Origin: Campylobacterales bacterium
GTDB taxonomy: Bacteria > Campylobacterota > Campylobacteria > Campylobacterales > Hydrogenimonadaceae
Direction: 5' to 3'
Length of the DNA stretch: 12,657 nt
Assembly (NCBI GenBank): GCA_026986055.1
Contig: JALSPH010000110.1
Coordinates: forward strand, 1 to 12,657
Made by a program: the position numbers and the translations under genes. Each line of letters starts with the position of its first letter. Positions within the stretch are counted from its first letter, which is position 1. Shown here in pieces: positions 6,312 to 12,505 of this stretch. The notes beneath the pieces were generated by a model. It saw nothing but the letters and a program-made list of their open reading frames with translations, did no database searches and had not been told where the DNA came from.

Positions 6312-8210
6312 TTGACACTCTTTCAACGTATCGGAATACTTATCTCTTCTCTTCTTATGCTTCTTTTGGCAGCTGTTTTGACAATCAACTTCATCAATTC
6401 GAAAAATTATATCGAAGAGCAGTTGAACGTCAATGCGAAAAACAGTGCAGTTGCATTGAGCGTCTCACTTGCGGCAGTTATGGATGATAAAGAGAGGGTG
6501 AAATCTCTTATAGATTCGGTTTTCAAACATGGGAAATATGAGATGATAGGAGTCGAAGATTCTCACAGATTACCTGTTTATAGAGTGAAAAAAAACTCCT
6601 CGAAGATGCAGACTCCCGAATGGTTCAAAAAAGTCATAGAGATAGATACCAAAACCATAGAGGTCCTTGTCTCTCCTGTAGATAACAGACCGATCGGTTT
6701 TTTGAGAGTCAAAGCCGATAGCTCGATAGGGTATCAACAGCTTTATGAACTCTTTAAATATACCGTTGTTATATTTATACTATTTGGTCTCATCGGATTG
6801 ACGACTCTCCGTTTCGTTCTCAAAGTCGTTCTGAAATCTCTTGATGGCATTAGAAATCAGGCTGAGGGAATTCTTCACAACCGATTTATAATACAAAAAG
6901 AGCTTCCCGCTACAACCGAACTCAAAGATATAGCTGATGTAATGAACTCGATGGTCAAACGCGTAAAAGATCTTTTTGAAAGAAGTTCGGAAGCTATGAA
7001 GAAAAACCAGGAGATTTTATATAAAGATCCTGTTACATCACTTTTTAATAGACGATATTTCCAAATAAAACTTCCGGAATACCTTTTGGCCAACGATAGT
7101 AGATCGAGAGGCTCTCTAGTCTTGATCAGAATAAACGGTCTTGCGAATGCAAACAGGAAGATAGGGCACAAAAAGGTAGATGAGTTTTTTGAAAATTTCG
7201 GTGATATTTTGAAAAAAGGGTGTAAAGATGTACATGAGCCTACAATATGTAGAATCAATGGAACGGAAATAATTCTGATACTGCCGGTGTTCAACGCCGA
7301 AACGGCGAAGGAGCTTGTTAGAAACATTATGAAAAACGCTCTACTCTTAAGAGACGAGTTTGATATCAGAGATAGTATATATTTTAGTTTCGGCATAACA
7401 GAGTATGCAAGAAAAGATCAGGTATCAAAACTACTTGCAACTGTAGACTATGCCGTTTCCGATGCCGCCCTTTACAACGAAAACCATGTAACCGTTTTCA
7501 AGAACGACAAAAAAAGTTCCATAGTTATCGGAAAGAACCAGTGGCGGGAAATCATAGTTGCAGCGATGAAAAATGAGAAACTTGAACCGGAACTCGCCCC
7601 CGTTATAAATTTGAAGAAAAATGAAAAGGTTGCGTACTCGTTGACATTCGATATCAGATACGAGGCATATAGTCATGCTTACGGCGACTATCTACCGGCT
7701 GTAGTAGAACTTGGTCTGGAGCAGGAACTGGTTATGTATGAGTTGGACTATTTAAAGAAACACCGTTTTACCCACAATGCTTTAAGCTTGGAAATTTTTG
7801 CAAAGACACTACATGAGAGTAGCAACTATCTTGTTTTTGAAGAGTCTGTAAAGGAGATCGTTAAGACGATAAGAGGAAGGTTTTTTGTAGAGATATCCGA
7901 ATACGATATTTTGACTTTGGATCCGGTTGTAGTCGAGAGAATAGCAAACGATCTCAATAAACTCGGGGTTAGATTCGGTATAAATAGATTTAGCGGAGAG
8001 AGCGGAGGTTACGGATATCTGAAATATACGGCACCCGCTTACGTGAAGATGCATGAAAAGCTCTATATGGATATGGATGTGGGTTCGAAAAACGCTCTGC
8101 TGACACTTTTGGGAAGTCTCGATATCAAACTGATAGTGACAGATGTTGATGAGGAAAACATAGAAGAGCTGAGAGAGGAGGGCATAACCTACGTTATGCC
8201 TCAACAGTGA
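6312..8210 (+). CDS. LapD-like inner-membrane c-di-GMP receptor with degenerate GGDEF and EAL domains
   Basis: A 632-aa membrane signalling protein. Order: TM1 (about 7-29); periplasmic domain (about 30-145) with a PEWF motif at 102-105 resembling the LapD/MoxY N-terminal domain; TM2 (about 150-172); HAMP-like linker (172-225); GGDEF-type domain (about 235-400) beginning DPVTSLFNRRYF; EAL-type domain (about 408-630). Both catalytic signatures are lost: GGDEF reads NGTEI (316-320), the EAL position reads LTF (444-446), and the usual DDF metal-site motif reads NRF (558-560). It should therefore not make or cleave c-di-GMP. In Pseudomonas fluorescens, LapD with this architecture binds c-di-GMP in its dead EAL domain and sequesters the periplasmic protease LapG, keeping an adhesin on the surface. 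The TTG start is supported by AAAGG 6 nt upstream and by TM1 starting at once; no earlier ATG exists. No lapG or adhesin gene is in the window, so LapD function is inferred. Confidence 0.78.
   Translation: MTLFQRIGILISSLLMLLLAAVLTINFINSKNYIEEQLNVNAKNSAVALSVSLAAVMDDKERVKSLIDSVFKHGKYEMIGVEDSHRLPVYRVKKNSSKMQTPEWFKKVIEIDTKTIEVLVSPVDNRPIGFLRVKADSSIGYQQLYELFKYTVVIFILFGLIGLTTLRFVLKVVLKSLDGIRNQAEGILHNRFIIQKELPATTELKDIADVMNSMVKRVKDLFERSSEAMKKNQEILYKDPVTSLFNRRYFQIKLPEYLLANDSRSRGSLVLIRINGLANANRKIGHKKVDEFFENFGDILKKGCKDVHEPTICRINGTEIILILPVFNAETAKELVRNIMKNALLLRDEFDIRDSIYFSFGITEYARKDQVSKLLATVDYAVSDAALYNENHVTVFKNDKKSSIVIGKNQWREIIVAAMKNEKLEPELAPVINLKKNEKVAYSLTFDIRYEAYSHAYGDYLPAVVELGLEQELVMYELDYLKKHRFTHNALSLEIFAKTLHESSNYLVFEESVKEIVKTIRGRFFVEISEYDILTLDPVVVERIANDLNKLGVRFGINRFSGESGGYGYLKYTAPAYVKMHEKLYMDMDVGSKNALLTLLGSLDIKLIVTDVDEENIEELREEGITYVMPQQ
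8181..8200. terminator. Perfect hairpin in the 3' end of the LapD-like gene, possible terminator for the convergent tetR
   Basis: GGCATAAC (8181-8188) and GTTATGCC (8193-8200) form a perfect 8-bp stem with a 4-nt CTAC loop, inside the final codons of the LapD-like gene and 14 nt beyond the tetR stop. On the minus strand the stem is followed by pyrimidine-rich CTCCTCTCTC, an imperfect U tract, so it could end tetR transcripts; on the plus strand nothing T-rich follows. Confidence 0.4.
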
Positions 8211-8213
8211 TAC

Positions 8214-8807
8214 TCAAACGGCAACCGACTCCCAGAAAAAATCGACATGCTTCTCAAACTGTGTCGCAATAGGTGCTGTAGATTTTTCATCTATACGCAG
8301 AAGTGACACTCTCAATCTGATGTAGAATAGGGGAGAGAGAAACTCCTGTGCCATGAACATTGGATCTGCAGAGCGGATCAACCCATCCTGCATCATAATA
8401 AAAAGGGCTTTTGAGATCTGCTGTATATCTTTTTGGTGAAACTCTTCCAAAAAACTCTCTCTCAAATCTTCGTTCTGAAAAAGTTCGATCATCATCACTC
8501 TAAAGAGTTTCTCCATCTTCTTATCGAAAGATACAAGTTTGTAAGCTACGACAAACTGATGCAGAAACGATTTTCCCTTTTTAGCTCTCTCTTCAAGATC
8601 GTTGAATTCAAACGGTGTTGTGAAGATTTGCGAAATTATCTCTTTTAGTATCTCTTCCTTGTTTTTGAAGTGGTTATATATGGCACTCTCACGAATTCCC
8701 ACCTCTGCAGCTATTTTACGCACAGATGCACCTCTGTAACCGTTTTTGGCTATCAAATCTATCGCAGCTTCCAAAATTTTCTGCTTTGTATTTTTCTGTT
8801 TAGGCAC
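8214..8807 (-). CDS. TetR/AcrR-family transcriptional regulator
   Basis: A 197-aa regulator. Residues about 7-55 form the TetR DNA-binding domain: KQKILEAAIDLIAKNGYRGA, then SVRKIAAEVGIRESAIYNHF with the recognition helix, then KNKEEIL. The rest is the helical ligand-binding and dimerisation domain, too variable to predict the ligand. The GTG start at 8807 is chosen because AAGGAG lies 7 nt upstream; the in-frame ATG at 8846 would add 13 residues, lacks a ribosome site and would lie over the most proximal operator-like site. The gene converges with the LapD-like gene (3 nt between stops) and diverges from xerH. Three related palindromes lie upstream, so autorepression is very likely. No efflux pump or obvious metabolic target is adjacent, so the regulon is unknown. 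Confidence 0.9.
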   Translation of the reverse strand: MPKQKNTKQKILEAAIDLIAKNGYRGASVRKIAAEVGIRESAIYNHFKNKEEILKEIISQIFTTPFEFNDLEERAKKGKSFLHQFVVAYKLVSFDKKMEKLFRVMMIELFQNEDLRESFLEEFHQKDIQQISKALFIMMQDGLIRSADPMFMAQEFLSPLFYIRLRVSLLRIDEKSTAPIATQFEKHVDFFWESVAV

Positions 8808-8838
8808 TCTTAAACTCCTTGTTTTAGGTCTTTCGGTG

Positions 8839-8854
8839 GTGAACAACCGTTCTT
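8839..8854. promoter_or_regulatory. TetR operator-like site 1 (degenerate)
   Basis: GTGAACAACCGTTCTT matches the best site (8904-8919) at 12 of 16 positions, keeping TGAACA and CGTT(C). It lies downstream of the presumed tetR start point and 32 bp centre-to-centre from site 2. Confidence 0.4.
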
Positions 8855-8863
8855 TGTAAGAGA

Positions 8864-8869
8864 ATCATA
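8864..8869 (-). promoter_or_regulatory. tetR -10 element
   Basis: The minus strand reads TATGAT here, one mismatch from consensus. A weak -35-like ATGAAA lies 18 nt further upstream. Operator site 2 fills the spacer between them. Confidence 0.45.
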
Positions 8870-8870
8870 C

Positions 8871-8886
8871 ATGAACAACTGTTAAT
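8871..8886. promoter_or_regulatory. TetR operator-like site 2
   Basis: ATGAACA-AC-TGTTAAT: a 7+2+7 palindrome with one mismatched pair. It overlaps the predicted tetR promoter spacer, a position where bound repressor would block RNA polymerase. Confidence 0.6.
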
Positions 8887-8897
8887 CTTTCATTAAC
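8881..8897. repeat. Inverted repeat GTTAAT-N5-ATTAAC
   Basis: A perfect 6-bp inverted repeat with spacer CTTTC, sharing its left arm with the right half of operator-like site 2. It could be a second regulator site, or an accidental consequence of AT-rich sequence. Confidence 0.3.
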
Positions 8898-8903
8898 TCT
8901 CTT

Positions 8904-8919
8904 ATGAACATCTGTTCAT
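8904..8919. promoter_or_regulatory. TetR operator-like site 3 (perfect palindrome)
   Basis: ATGAACA-TC-TGTTCAT is a perfect 7+2+7 palindrome, a typical size and shape for TetR-family operators (TGAAC-N4-GTTCA core). It is 33 bp from site 2 and about 94 bp upstream of xerH, in the shared intergenic region. Confidence 0.7.
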
Positions 8920-8960
8920 GAATCTTTCAAGCTCTTTTTAAAGAGGGGATCGATAAAATA

Positions 8961-8988
8961 TAGTTTGAAAATTATAGTTTTCAATACT
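8961..8988. other. Putative dif (XerH recombination) site
   Basis: A core TTGAAAA-TTATAG-TTTTCAA (8965-8984) has perfect 7-bp inverted arms around exactly 6 bp. Taking 11-bp arms gives 28 bp (8961-8988), the canonical dif layout of 11+6+11. It lies 24 bp before the start codon of the XerH recombinase. Adjacent placement of a dif site and its single recombinase is known for XerS/difSL in streptococci. I believe epsilonproteobacterial XerH sites use TGAAAA/TTTTCA arms but cannot check this here. An operator for autoregulation is the main alternative. Confidence 0.6.
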
Positions 8989-9012
8989 TTTAAAATATGA
9001 AGGATTCTGTGT

Positions 9013-10089
9013 ATGAGATATCCATTGGATGCCGAAAAGAGTTTTGAAAAGTCTCTGCTTTTTTGGATGAACCGCTATATGCACTCAAAACTAAACTCCC
9101 TCTCAAACAGACAGGTAAAAGAACCAAAAAGACTTGCCGGTGTCATAAACTCTTTGAGAACCGGCGTAAAGAGTATCGAAGAGCTCTCCAAACTTGCAAA
9201 AGATGCGAGAAATGCAGGTTTGATTGGAATAAATACATATTACAAGCCTCTTGAAAAGCTATATGAGTACCTTTTGGATTTTGGCTGCGCTTCGATGAGA
9301 GAGATAGATGAGGAGCTTATAAGCGACTTTTTAGCCAGTGCAACCGCCGGTTTGTCGGATGCTACAAAAAAGAATTACAGAATAGCTATGATCAACTTTT
9401 TCGGCTATATCGACAAGCAGAACTCGGATGGTGAGCAGAAAGCTTACCACTATGGAATCGAGCTAAAAAACTGGGGAGGTCTATCCGGCAGAAGTGGTAC
9501 CAAACTCCCCTCCTACATGCGCGAAGAAGAGGTTGAGAGGTTCATAGAAGCGATAGAGTCTTACCCTTTTCAAAGATCCGTGGCAGCCAGAAACAGGCTT
9601 TTAATCAAACTTATCTTGTTTACCGGAATTCGTGTAGGAGAGGCTTTGAATCTAAAAACAAAAGATCTCATTCCTGAAAACGGTCTCTATCTAATAAGAG
9701 TGATGGGAAAAGGTAACAAAGCGAGGGTCGTTATGATAAAAGAGTCTCATATTAACAAATATCTAAAGGAGTGGAGAGAGATTGGAAGCTGTAGCGACGA
9801 CTACCTTTTTTGTAATCAAAAAGGGACACCCCTCACCCAGGCTTACGTCAGTAGAACTGTAGAGAAGATTTTGATGAAGGCCGGTATCAGAAAAGAGAAA
9901 AACGGAGCCCATATGCTTCGCCACACATTCGCTACTATGCTATATCTTAAAAAGAGAGATCTGGTACTTGTGCAAGAGGCACTTGGCCATGCGAGTCTTG
10001 ATACTTCACGTATATATACCCATTTTGACAAAGAGAGGCTAAAAGATGCCGCCAGCGTTATGGATGAGATAGCGGGAGGTAAAGGTTGA
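9013..10089 (+). CDS. xerH: Tyrosine recombinase XerH
   Basis: A 358-aa tyrosine recombinase, expected to resolve chromosome dimers at dif as the only Xer enzyme, as in Helicobacter and Campylobacter. An N-terminal SAM-like core-binding domain (about 50-135) precedes the catalytic domain (about 165-350). The full catalytic set is visible: Arg207 in TGIRVGEALNL, Lys233 in GKGNKAR, His300 and Arg303 in HMLRHTFAT, His326 in LGHAS, and nucleophile Tyr335 in SRIYTHF. The extra N-terminal segment of about 45 residues and the overall length fit XerH (about 360 aa) better than XerC/XerD (about 300 aa). The ATG has AAGGA 8 nt upstream. It overlaps rnz by 4 nt (TTGA), so the two are cotranscribed. The dif-like element immediately upstream strengthens the call. 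Integron or phage integrase is unlikely: there is no cargo or att duplication nearby. Confidence 0.9.
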   Translation: MRYPLDAEKSFEKSLLFWMNRYMHSKLNSLSNRQVKEPKRLAGVINSLRTGVKSIEELSKLAKDARNAGLIGINTYYKPLEKLYEYLLDFGCASMREIDEELISDFLASATAGLSDATKKNYRIAMINFFGYIDKQNSDGEQKAYHYGIELKNWGGLSGRSGTKLPSYMREEEVERFIEAIESYPFQRSVAARNRLLIKLILFTGIRVGEALNLKTKDLIPENGLYLIRVMGKGNKARVVMIKESHINKYLKEWREIGSCSDDYLFCNQKGTPLTQAYVSRTVEKILMKAGIRKEKNGAHMLRHTFATMLYLKKRDLVLVQEALGHASLDTSRIYTHFDKERLKDAASVMDEIAGGKG

Positions 10090-11003
10090 AAATTACAATT
10101 CTTGGGACATCTGCAGGTATACCTACAAAAAATAGAAATGTTTCGGCAGTTGCCGTGCAGTTTCAAAACGAAAGAGAGTGGTCACTTTTTGATTGTGGAG
10201 AATCGACGCAAAAACAGATAATGAAGACTCCCCTATCCATCTTTAAGCTCAAAAACATCTTCATAACCCACCTTCATGGAGACCATATTTACGGCATATT
10301 CGGCCTTCTTGCAAGCAGAGGTTTGCAAAAAGCAGACTCCCCGTTGAACGTTTTTGGCCCCAAAGGGTTGAAAGAGATGCTTCAAACTGTCATGAGGTTA
10401 TCCGGTCTGAATCTGCCCTTTGAGCTCAATATTGTTGAGATAGAGAGGGAAGAGGTTCTGGTTTTTAAAAATTACGAGCTCTTTGCCGTAAGACTCTCCC
10501 ACTCCATAACCACATTCGGATATGTAATAAAGGAGAGGGAGAAAGAGGGGCGTTTTATGGTGGAAAAGGCAAGGAAGATGGGGTTGCCGGAGGGACCGCT
10601 CTATGGAAAATTGAAACGTAAAGAGAGAGTTGTTCTAATGGATGGAACCATTTTGGACGGAGATGGTTTCGTCGCTCCGCCTAAGCCGGGTAAAACGGTT
10701 ATCATAGGGGGTGACAATGATGATCCCCTACTCTTCTTGCCCTTCAAAAACCCAGATCTGATGATTCATGAAGCTACATACACAAGCAGAGATTTCGAAA
10801 AGCTTCAAAAAAAATATAGGCATACTACCGCTCTGCAACTTGGCATAGCCGCTTCCGAAATCTCCCCTAAAAAGTTGATATTAACCCATATCAGTCCAAG
10901 ATACGAGAGTGAAAAAGATGTTGAAGAGCTTTTGAAGGAGGTAAAACTGAATTTCGATGGCGATGTAGAGGTCGCTTACGATTTGATGCAGATAGAGATT
11001 TAG
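10086..11003 (+). CDS. rnz: Ribonuclease Z (tRNA 3'-end endonuclease)
   Basis: A 305-aa metallo-beta-lactamase-fold endonuclease that cuts precursor tRNAs 3' of the discriminator base. The metal motif THLHGDH is at residues 61-67, followed by IYGIFGLLASR. A conserved His lies in LSHSITTFGYVIKE, the exosite arm shows GLPEGPLYGKLKRKE followed by LDGDGFVAPPKPG, and late residues are HEATY, RHTTALQ and LTHISPRY. The metal-bridging Asp position reads GGDNDD, where many homologues have GDT; the Asp itself is kept. The TTG start overlaps the xerH stop (TTGA) and has GGAGG 5 nt upstream, and the protein begins directly with the KITILGTSAGIP strand of the fold, so no residues are missing. It converges on a NUDIX gene with a 4-nt overlap of stop codons. 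Confidence 0.93.
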   Translation: MKITILGTSAGIPTKNRNVSAVAVQFQNEREWSLFDCGESTQKQIMKTPLSIFKLKNIFITHLHGDHIYGIFGLLASRGLQKADSPLNVFGPKGLKEMLQTVMRLSGLNLPFELNIVEIEREEVLVFKNYELFAVRLSHSITTFGYVIKEREKEGRFMVEKARKMGLPEGPLYGKLKRKERVVLMDGTILDGDGFVAPPKPGKTVIIGGDNDDPLLFLPFKNPDLMIHEATYTSRDFEKLQKKYRHTTALQLGIAASEISPKKLILTHISPRYESEKDVEELLKEVKLNFDGDVEVAYDLMQIEI

Positions 11004-11473
11004 GAATCGACCATCTTCTCGAGTCGCTCAATAAGTGGAATCTGATAGGTTGAGATCACCTCTTTGGCACTCTTTGTATCAAACCACCCTGCTCTGTCCA
11101 CTTCGGGAAACTTTTCCTTTTTGCCGGAGTTGGGCGGCCACTCTATTTCGAAAAGGTTTGAAGTTATATCGGTGTCCGGCGAGGCTTCGACAGCCCATGC
11201 GGTAACTTTTTTGCCTGAACTTTTTACAGATCCAAGAGGTATGAATTTACCCTTTACCTCTTTTCCTGTCTCTTCGAAGAACTCTCTTTTTGCTGCCTCC
11301 AGAGGATCTTCACCCTCCTCTACCTCCCCTTTTGCGATACTCCATGACCGTTTTTTGCCCTTCCAGTAGGGGCCGCCCATATGCACCAGAAAGAGTTTTA
11401 GGCTCTTTCCCTCCTTTTTAAAGGGTATGATGCCCGCACTCTCTTTCATACATTGGTTGTCAGATTCGCTCAT
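11000..11473 (-). CDS. NUDIX hydrolase, COG4119-like
   Basis: A 157-aa NUDIX protein. The box spans about residues 49-71: G-EVEEG-E-DPLEAAK-REFFEETGK, complete with the catalytic Glu residues. The SAGIIPFKKEG start, the HMGGPYW segment and SWSIAKGE before the box resemble the COG4119 group of predicted NTP pyrophosphohydrolases (usual pattern GGPxW...WSIPKGE); the Pro of PKGE is Ala here. The true substrate is unknown. Its ATG lies 14 nt inside the end of the upstream gene, without a clear ribosome site, so translation probably depends on coupling; an alternative start eight codons in (11449) is possible and would lie just after that gene's stop. It overlaps the rnz stop by 4 nt at its 3' end. 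Confidence 0.87.
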   Translation of the reverse strand: MSESDNQCMKESAGIIPFKKEGKSLKLFLVHMGGPYWKGKKRSWSIAKGEVEEGEDPLEAAKREFFEETGKEVKGKFIPLGSVKSSGKKVTAWAVEASPDTDITSNLFEIEWPPNSGKKEKFPEVDRAGWFDTKSAKEVISTYQIPLIERLEKMVDS

Positions 11474-12167
11474 ATCTGTGATCGTCTACCTTTTTCAAAT
11501 GGACGATTTTGGTGTCGATCAGAGTGTTTGTCGCCGTATTTACGCCGCCTGCATACTTTATCTCCGTTGTCGGAAATAGTGTATCCCCTACTCTTTTGAA
11601 ATCTTTGTAAAGAGTGACAAACTCCATAACACTGTTTCCCATTTTGAGTTTACCGACCGTCTTCTCTATATGGTAGTTTTTCGGGTTTACGTAGTAGTCG
11701 CTTTCGACTCCGTCTTTATCGAGAGTTAGAATGTAGTATGAACCATTTTGAGAAAGTTTGATCTTTTCATGGTTCTCTTTCAGGGTTAGCGGAGTGTAGA
11801 GTCTCAACAGTTGCGCTTTCATGGCATCCAGCATTGGACCGAAAACCTGTTTTTTGGAGTGTTTGCCAAATATCTTTATGCCGACACTATTTTCCAATAC
11901 CCTTATCTCCTCTTTGTCGGGGTATTTCAGGTCTACGTAGAGTCTCGTAGGAAGTGTAACCCTTCTTGTCTCTTTACCCTCTTTTTTATCCGAAGCTCTT
12001 ACCACTCTCCAGTGCTGAATGTAGCTTTGGGTGTTCGAAAGTGCCGCTTCTCCGCCATAGGCTTCCACCATCTTCTTCAGTATCTCCTCTTTGCTCTCAA
12101 GCTTGCCTGCCAAGAGTAGATCGGTAAGTGATAAAGTCAGCAGTGTCGCCAGTAAAAATCTAAACAT
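11460..12167 (-). CDS. Secreted protein resembling the LolA-type lipoprotein-carrier fold
   Basis: A 235-aa exported protein. Residues 1-20 form a clear Sec signal peptide (MFRF, then a leucine-rich stretch ending LLLA) with no lipobox cysteine, so it should be periplasmic. The mature start KEEILKKMVEAYGGEAALSN plus an early QHWRVVRASD strand, and alternating strands such as SYYILTLDKDG, DYYVNPKNYHIEKTVGKL and LFPTTEIKYAGG, resemble the LolA/LolB-like half-barrel seen in outer-membrane lipoprotein-sorting relatives. This assignment is from pattern only, and true LolA activity is not implied. AAGGAG sits 5 nt before the ATG. It overlaps the downstream NUDIX gene by 14 nt, forming a two-gene operon. 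What ligand it carries is unknown. Confidence 0.7.
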   Translation of the reverse strand: MFRFLLATLLTLSLTDLLLAGKLESKEEILKKMVEAYGGEAALSNTQSYIQHWRVVRASDKKEGKETRRVTLPTRLYVDLKYPDKEEIRVLENSVGIKIFGKHSKKQVFGPMLDAMKAQLLRLYTPLTLKENHEKIKLSQNGSYYILTLDKDGVESDYYVNPKNYHIEKTVGKLKMGNSVMEFVTLYKDFKRVGDTLFPTTEIKYAGGVNTATNTLIDTKIVHLKKVDDHRYERI

Positions 12168-12199
12168 CCAAACTCCTTAATCGTTTATCGTTTTTTGTG

Positions 12200-12205
12200 A
12201 TTATA
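12200..12205 (-). promoter_or_regulatory. -10 element of the LolA-like/NUDIX operon
   Basis: The minus strand reads a perfect TATAAT about 32 nt upstream of the ATG at 12167. No good -35 is present; the area upstream holds the inverted repeat at 12216-12234, which could be an operator. Confidence 0.55.
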
Positions 12206-12443
12206 GCGACTGAACAGTTTTTATACCGAAAACTAAATAGACTTGTGGTGCAGGATAAAGAAAAATTAAGCGGAGGATAAAGGTTAAAAAAATTGATCAA
12301 ATGTCGATTGTAGCAGTAAGCGCCCTGTTAAAGAGGCAATCTAAGATTTTCACGGATGAAGGGAGTAGCTGAAATTATGAAACGAAACCATCTTTTTTAT
12401 GGTCTCAACCAAACAAGATACAGATCGGTTCCCATATTTTTTA

Positions 12444-12471
12444 TTGAAATTAAAAAAAGTTATGCTACACT
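12444..12471 (+). promoter_or_regulatory. Promoter for the truncated exported-protein gene
   Basis: TTGAAA (12444-12449), 16-nt spacer, TACACT (12466-12471) with a TGC extension. The leader would be about 28 nt, ending in the G-rich ribosome site at 12491-12498. Confidence 0.5.
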
Positions 12472-12505
12472 CCGAAAAAAATATAAAGATGGGGGGAGCG
12501 TCTTT

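Larger units (their letters stand above)
12168..12505. other. 338-bp intergenic region with two divergent promoters and no clear gene
   Basis: Near the left end are the -10 of the minus-strand operon and an inverted repeat AGTTTT-N7-AAAACT (12216-12234). GGATAAAG occurs twice (12253-12260 and 12275-12282), 22 bp apart. A 23-codon frame begins ATG at 12301 (MSIVAVSALLKRQSKI...) and ends TGA at 12370-12372, but lacks a ribosome site close to it. A short hairpin ACCAT (12387-12391)/ATGGT (12399-12403) encloses a T-rich loop. No tRNA, known riboswitch or complete terminator was recognised. Confidence 0.5.

Noticed and set aside
6312..8210. Active diguanylate cyclase or phosphodiesterase.
   Set aside because: The GGDEF, EAL and DDF catalytic motifs are all replaced, so catalysis is not expected.
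9013..10089. Tyrosine recombinase as an integrase of a genomic island or phage.
   Set aside because: Length, the XerH-like N-terminus, the operon with rnz and the lack of cargo, tRNA target or duplicated att sites point to the housekeeping Xer enzyme.
12358..12371. GAAGGGAGTAGCTG resembles the first strand of the yybP-ykoY (manganese) riboswitch core.
   Set aside because: The matching second strand and the paired stems of that riboswitch could not be found downstream, and the resemblance is to a short motif only.
12350..12390. GGATGA and CGAAAC spaced as in a hammerhead ribozyme core.
   Set aside because: The first box has a mismatch to CTGATGA and no stem can be formed between the two boxes.
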